Part shown: piece by piece, positions 14,436 through 14,567 of the stretch
Layout of the letters: each line of letters begins with the position of its first letter
How positions within the stretch are numbered: position 1 is the stretch's first letter
Source of the DNA: Pseudobdellovibrionaceae bacterium
Lineage (GTDB): Bacteria; Bdellovibrionota; Bdellovibrionia; Bdellovibrionales; JAMPXM01
Direction: 5' to 3'
Assembly: GCA_016791465.1 (NCBI GenBank)
Contig: JAEUWE010000039.1
Location: 1 to 14,567 of the forward strand
Length of the DNA stretch: 14,567 nt
Notes under the pieces: model-generated
The model's input: only the letters and a program-made list of their open reading frames with translations
What the model was told of the DNA's origin: nothing
Databases searched by the model: none
Program-made: the position numbers and the translations under genes

Positions 14436-14567
14436 TTAACGACGTGGCGGAGTAACGGCTTGTAGAAGTTGATTTCGTTCTTTTTTATAGAGCTCGATCG
14501 CATCGGCAATCACTTTCAGCGCTTCTTCGCGATCCAGAAAGCCATCGACGCGAACCGACTTTTTCTC
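14436..14567 (-). CDS. Unidentified gene, C-terminal fragment
   Basis: An open frame enters from the right edge and gives 43 codons to a TAA at 14438-14436. The visible end contains V-R-V-D-G-F-L-D-R-E-E-A-L-K-V-I and A-I-E-L-Y-K-K-E-R-N, then a short tail Q-A-V-T-P-P-R-R. It lies 18 bases upstream of the FNR-like gene on the same strand, so the two probably share a transcript. The helix pattern faintly recalls C-terminal parts of nitrite/sulfite reductase-type proteins, but the fragment is too short to call. Confidence 0.7.
   Translation of the reverse strand, partial: EKKSVRVDGFLDREEALKVIADAIELYKKERNQLLQAVTPPRR

Overview
The window (about 14.6 kb, GC slightly above 50%) reads as a compact bacterial chromosome segment. 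It is most likely from a Gram-negative, motile, aerobic bacterium of the Bdellovibrionota or a related lineage. The clues are outer-membrane lipoproteins, a FadL-type porin, a periplasmic cytochrome c and chemoreceptors without a clear HAMP domain whose hairpin tip carries a variant motif. The lineage assignment is an inference from gene style, not a database match. I saw no mobile elements, CRISPR arrays, rRNA or tRNA. Every gap between genes is shorter than about 210 bases.

Layout. (1) 1-865, + strand: three tandem small secreted proteins of one family, the first cut by the window edge and the other two with clear lipoboxes. (2) 855-1817, - strand: an AEC-type permease, convergent with and overlapping the last lipoprotein gene. 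(3) 1893-6295: two chemoreceptor genes transcribed away from each other, with a small class I cytochrome c gene (3827-4183, - strand) between them. The first receptor ends at a strong intrinsic terminator. The second has a periplasmic sensor resembling the NIT domain. (4) 10709 down to 6292, - strand: a tightly packed operon, hmgA - hpd - phhA - trhP - chorismate mutase. Its first three genes encode iron-dependent oxygenases of phenylalanine/tyrosine catabolism (Phe to Tyr, hydroxyphenylpyruvate to homogentisate, homogentisate to maleylacetoacetate). The last two encode a U32-family tRNA hydroxylase and the enzyme that makes prephenate. (5) 10829-11698, + strand: a LysR-type regulator divergent from the operon, with a T-N11-A dyad between them. 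(6) 14567 down to 11768, - strand: the tail of an unidentified gene, a flavin reductase, a FadL/OmpP1-type outer-membrane protein and a small exported protein of unknown function.

How the genes may work together. The LysR regulator probably controls the aromatic operon through the dyad. Aminotransferase, maleylacetoacetate isomerase and fumarylacetoacetase are not in the window, so the pathway must be completed elsewhere. The most interesting point is the end of the operon. TrhP-type tRNA hydroxylation is known to depend on prephenate, and here the gene for the prephenate-forming enzyme overlaps trhP. This suggests a dedicated prephenate supply for tRNA wobble modification, tied to aromatic amino-acid status.
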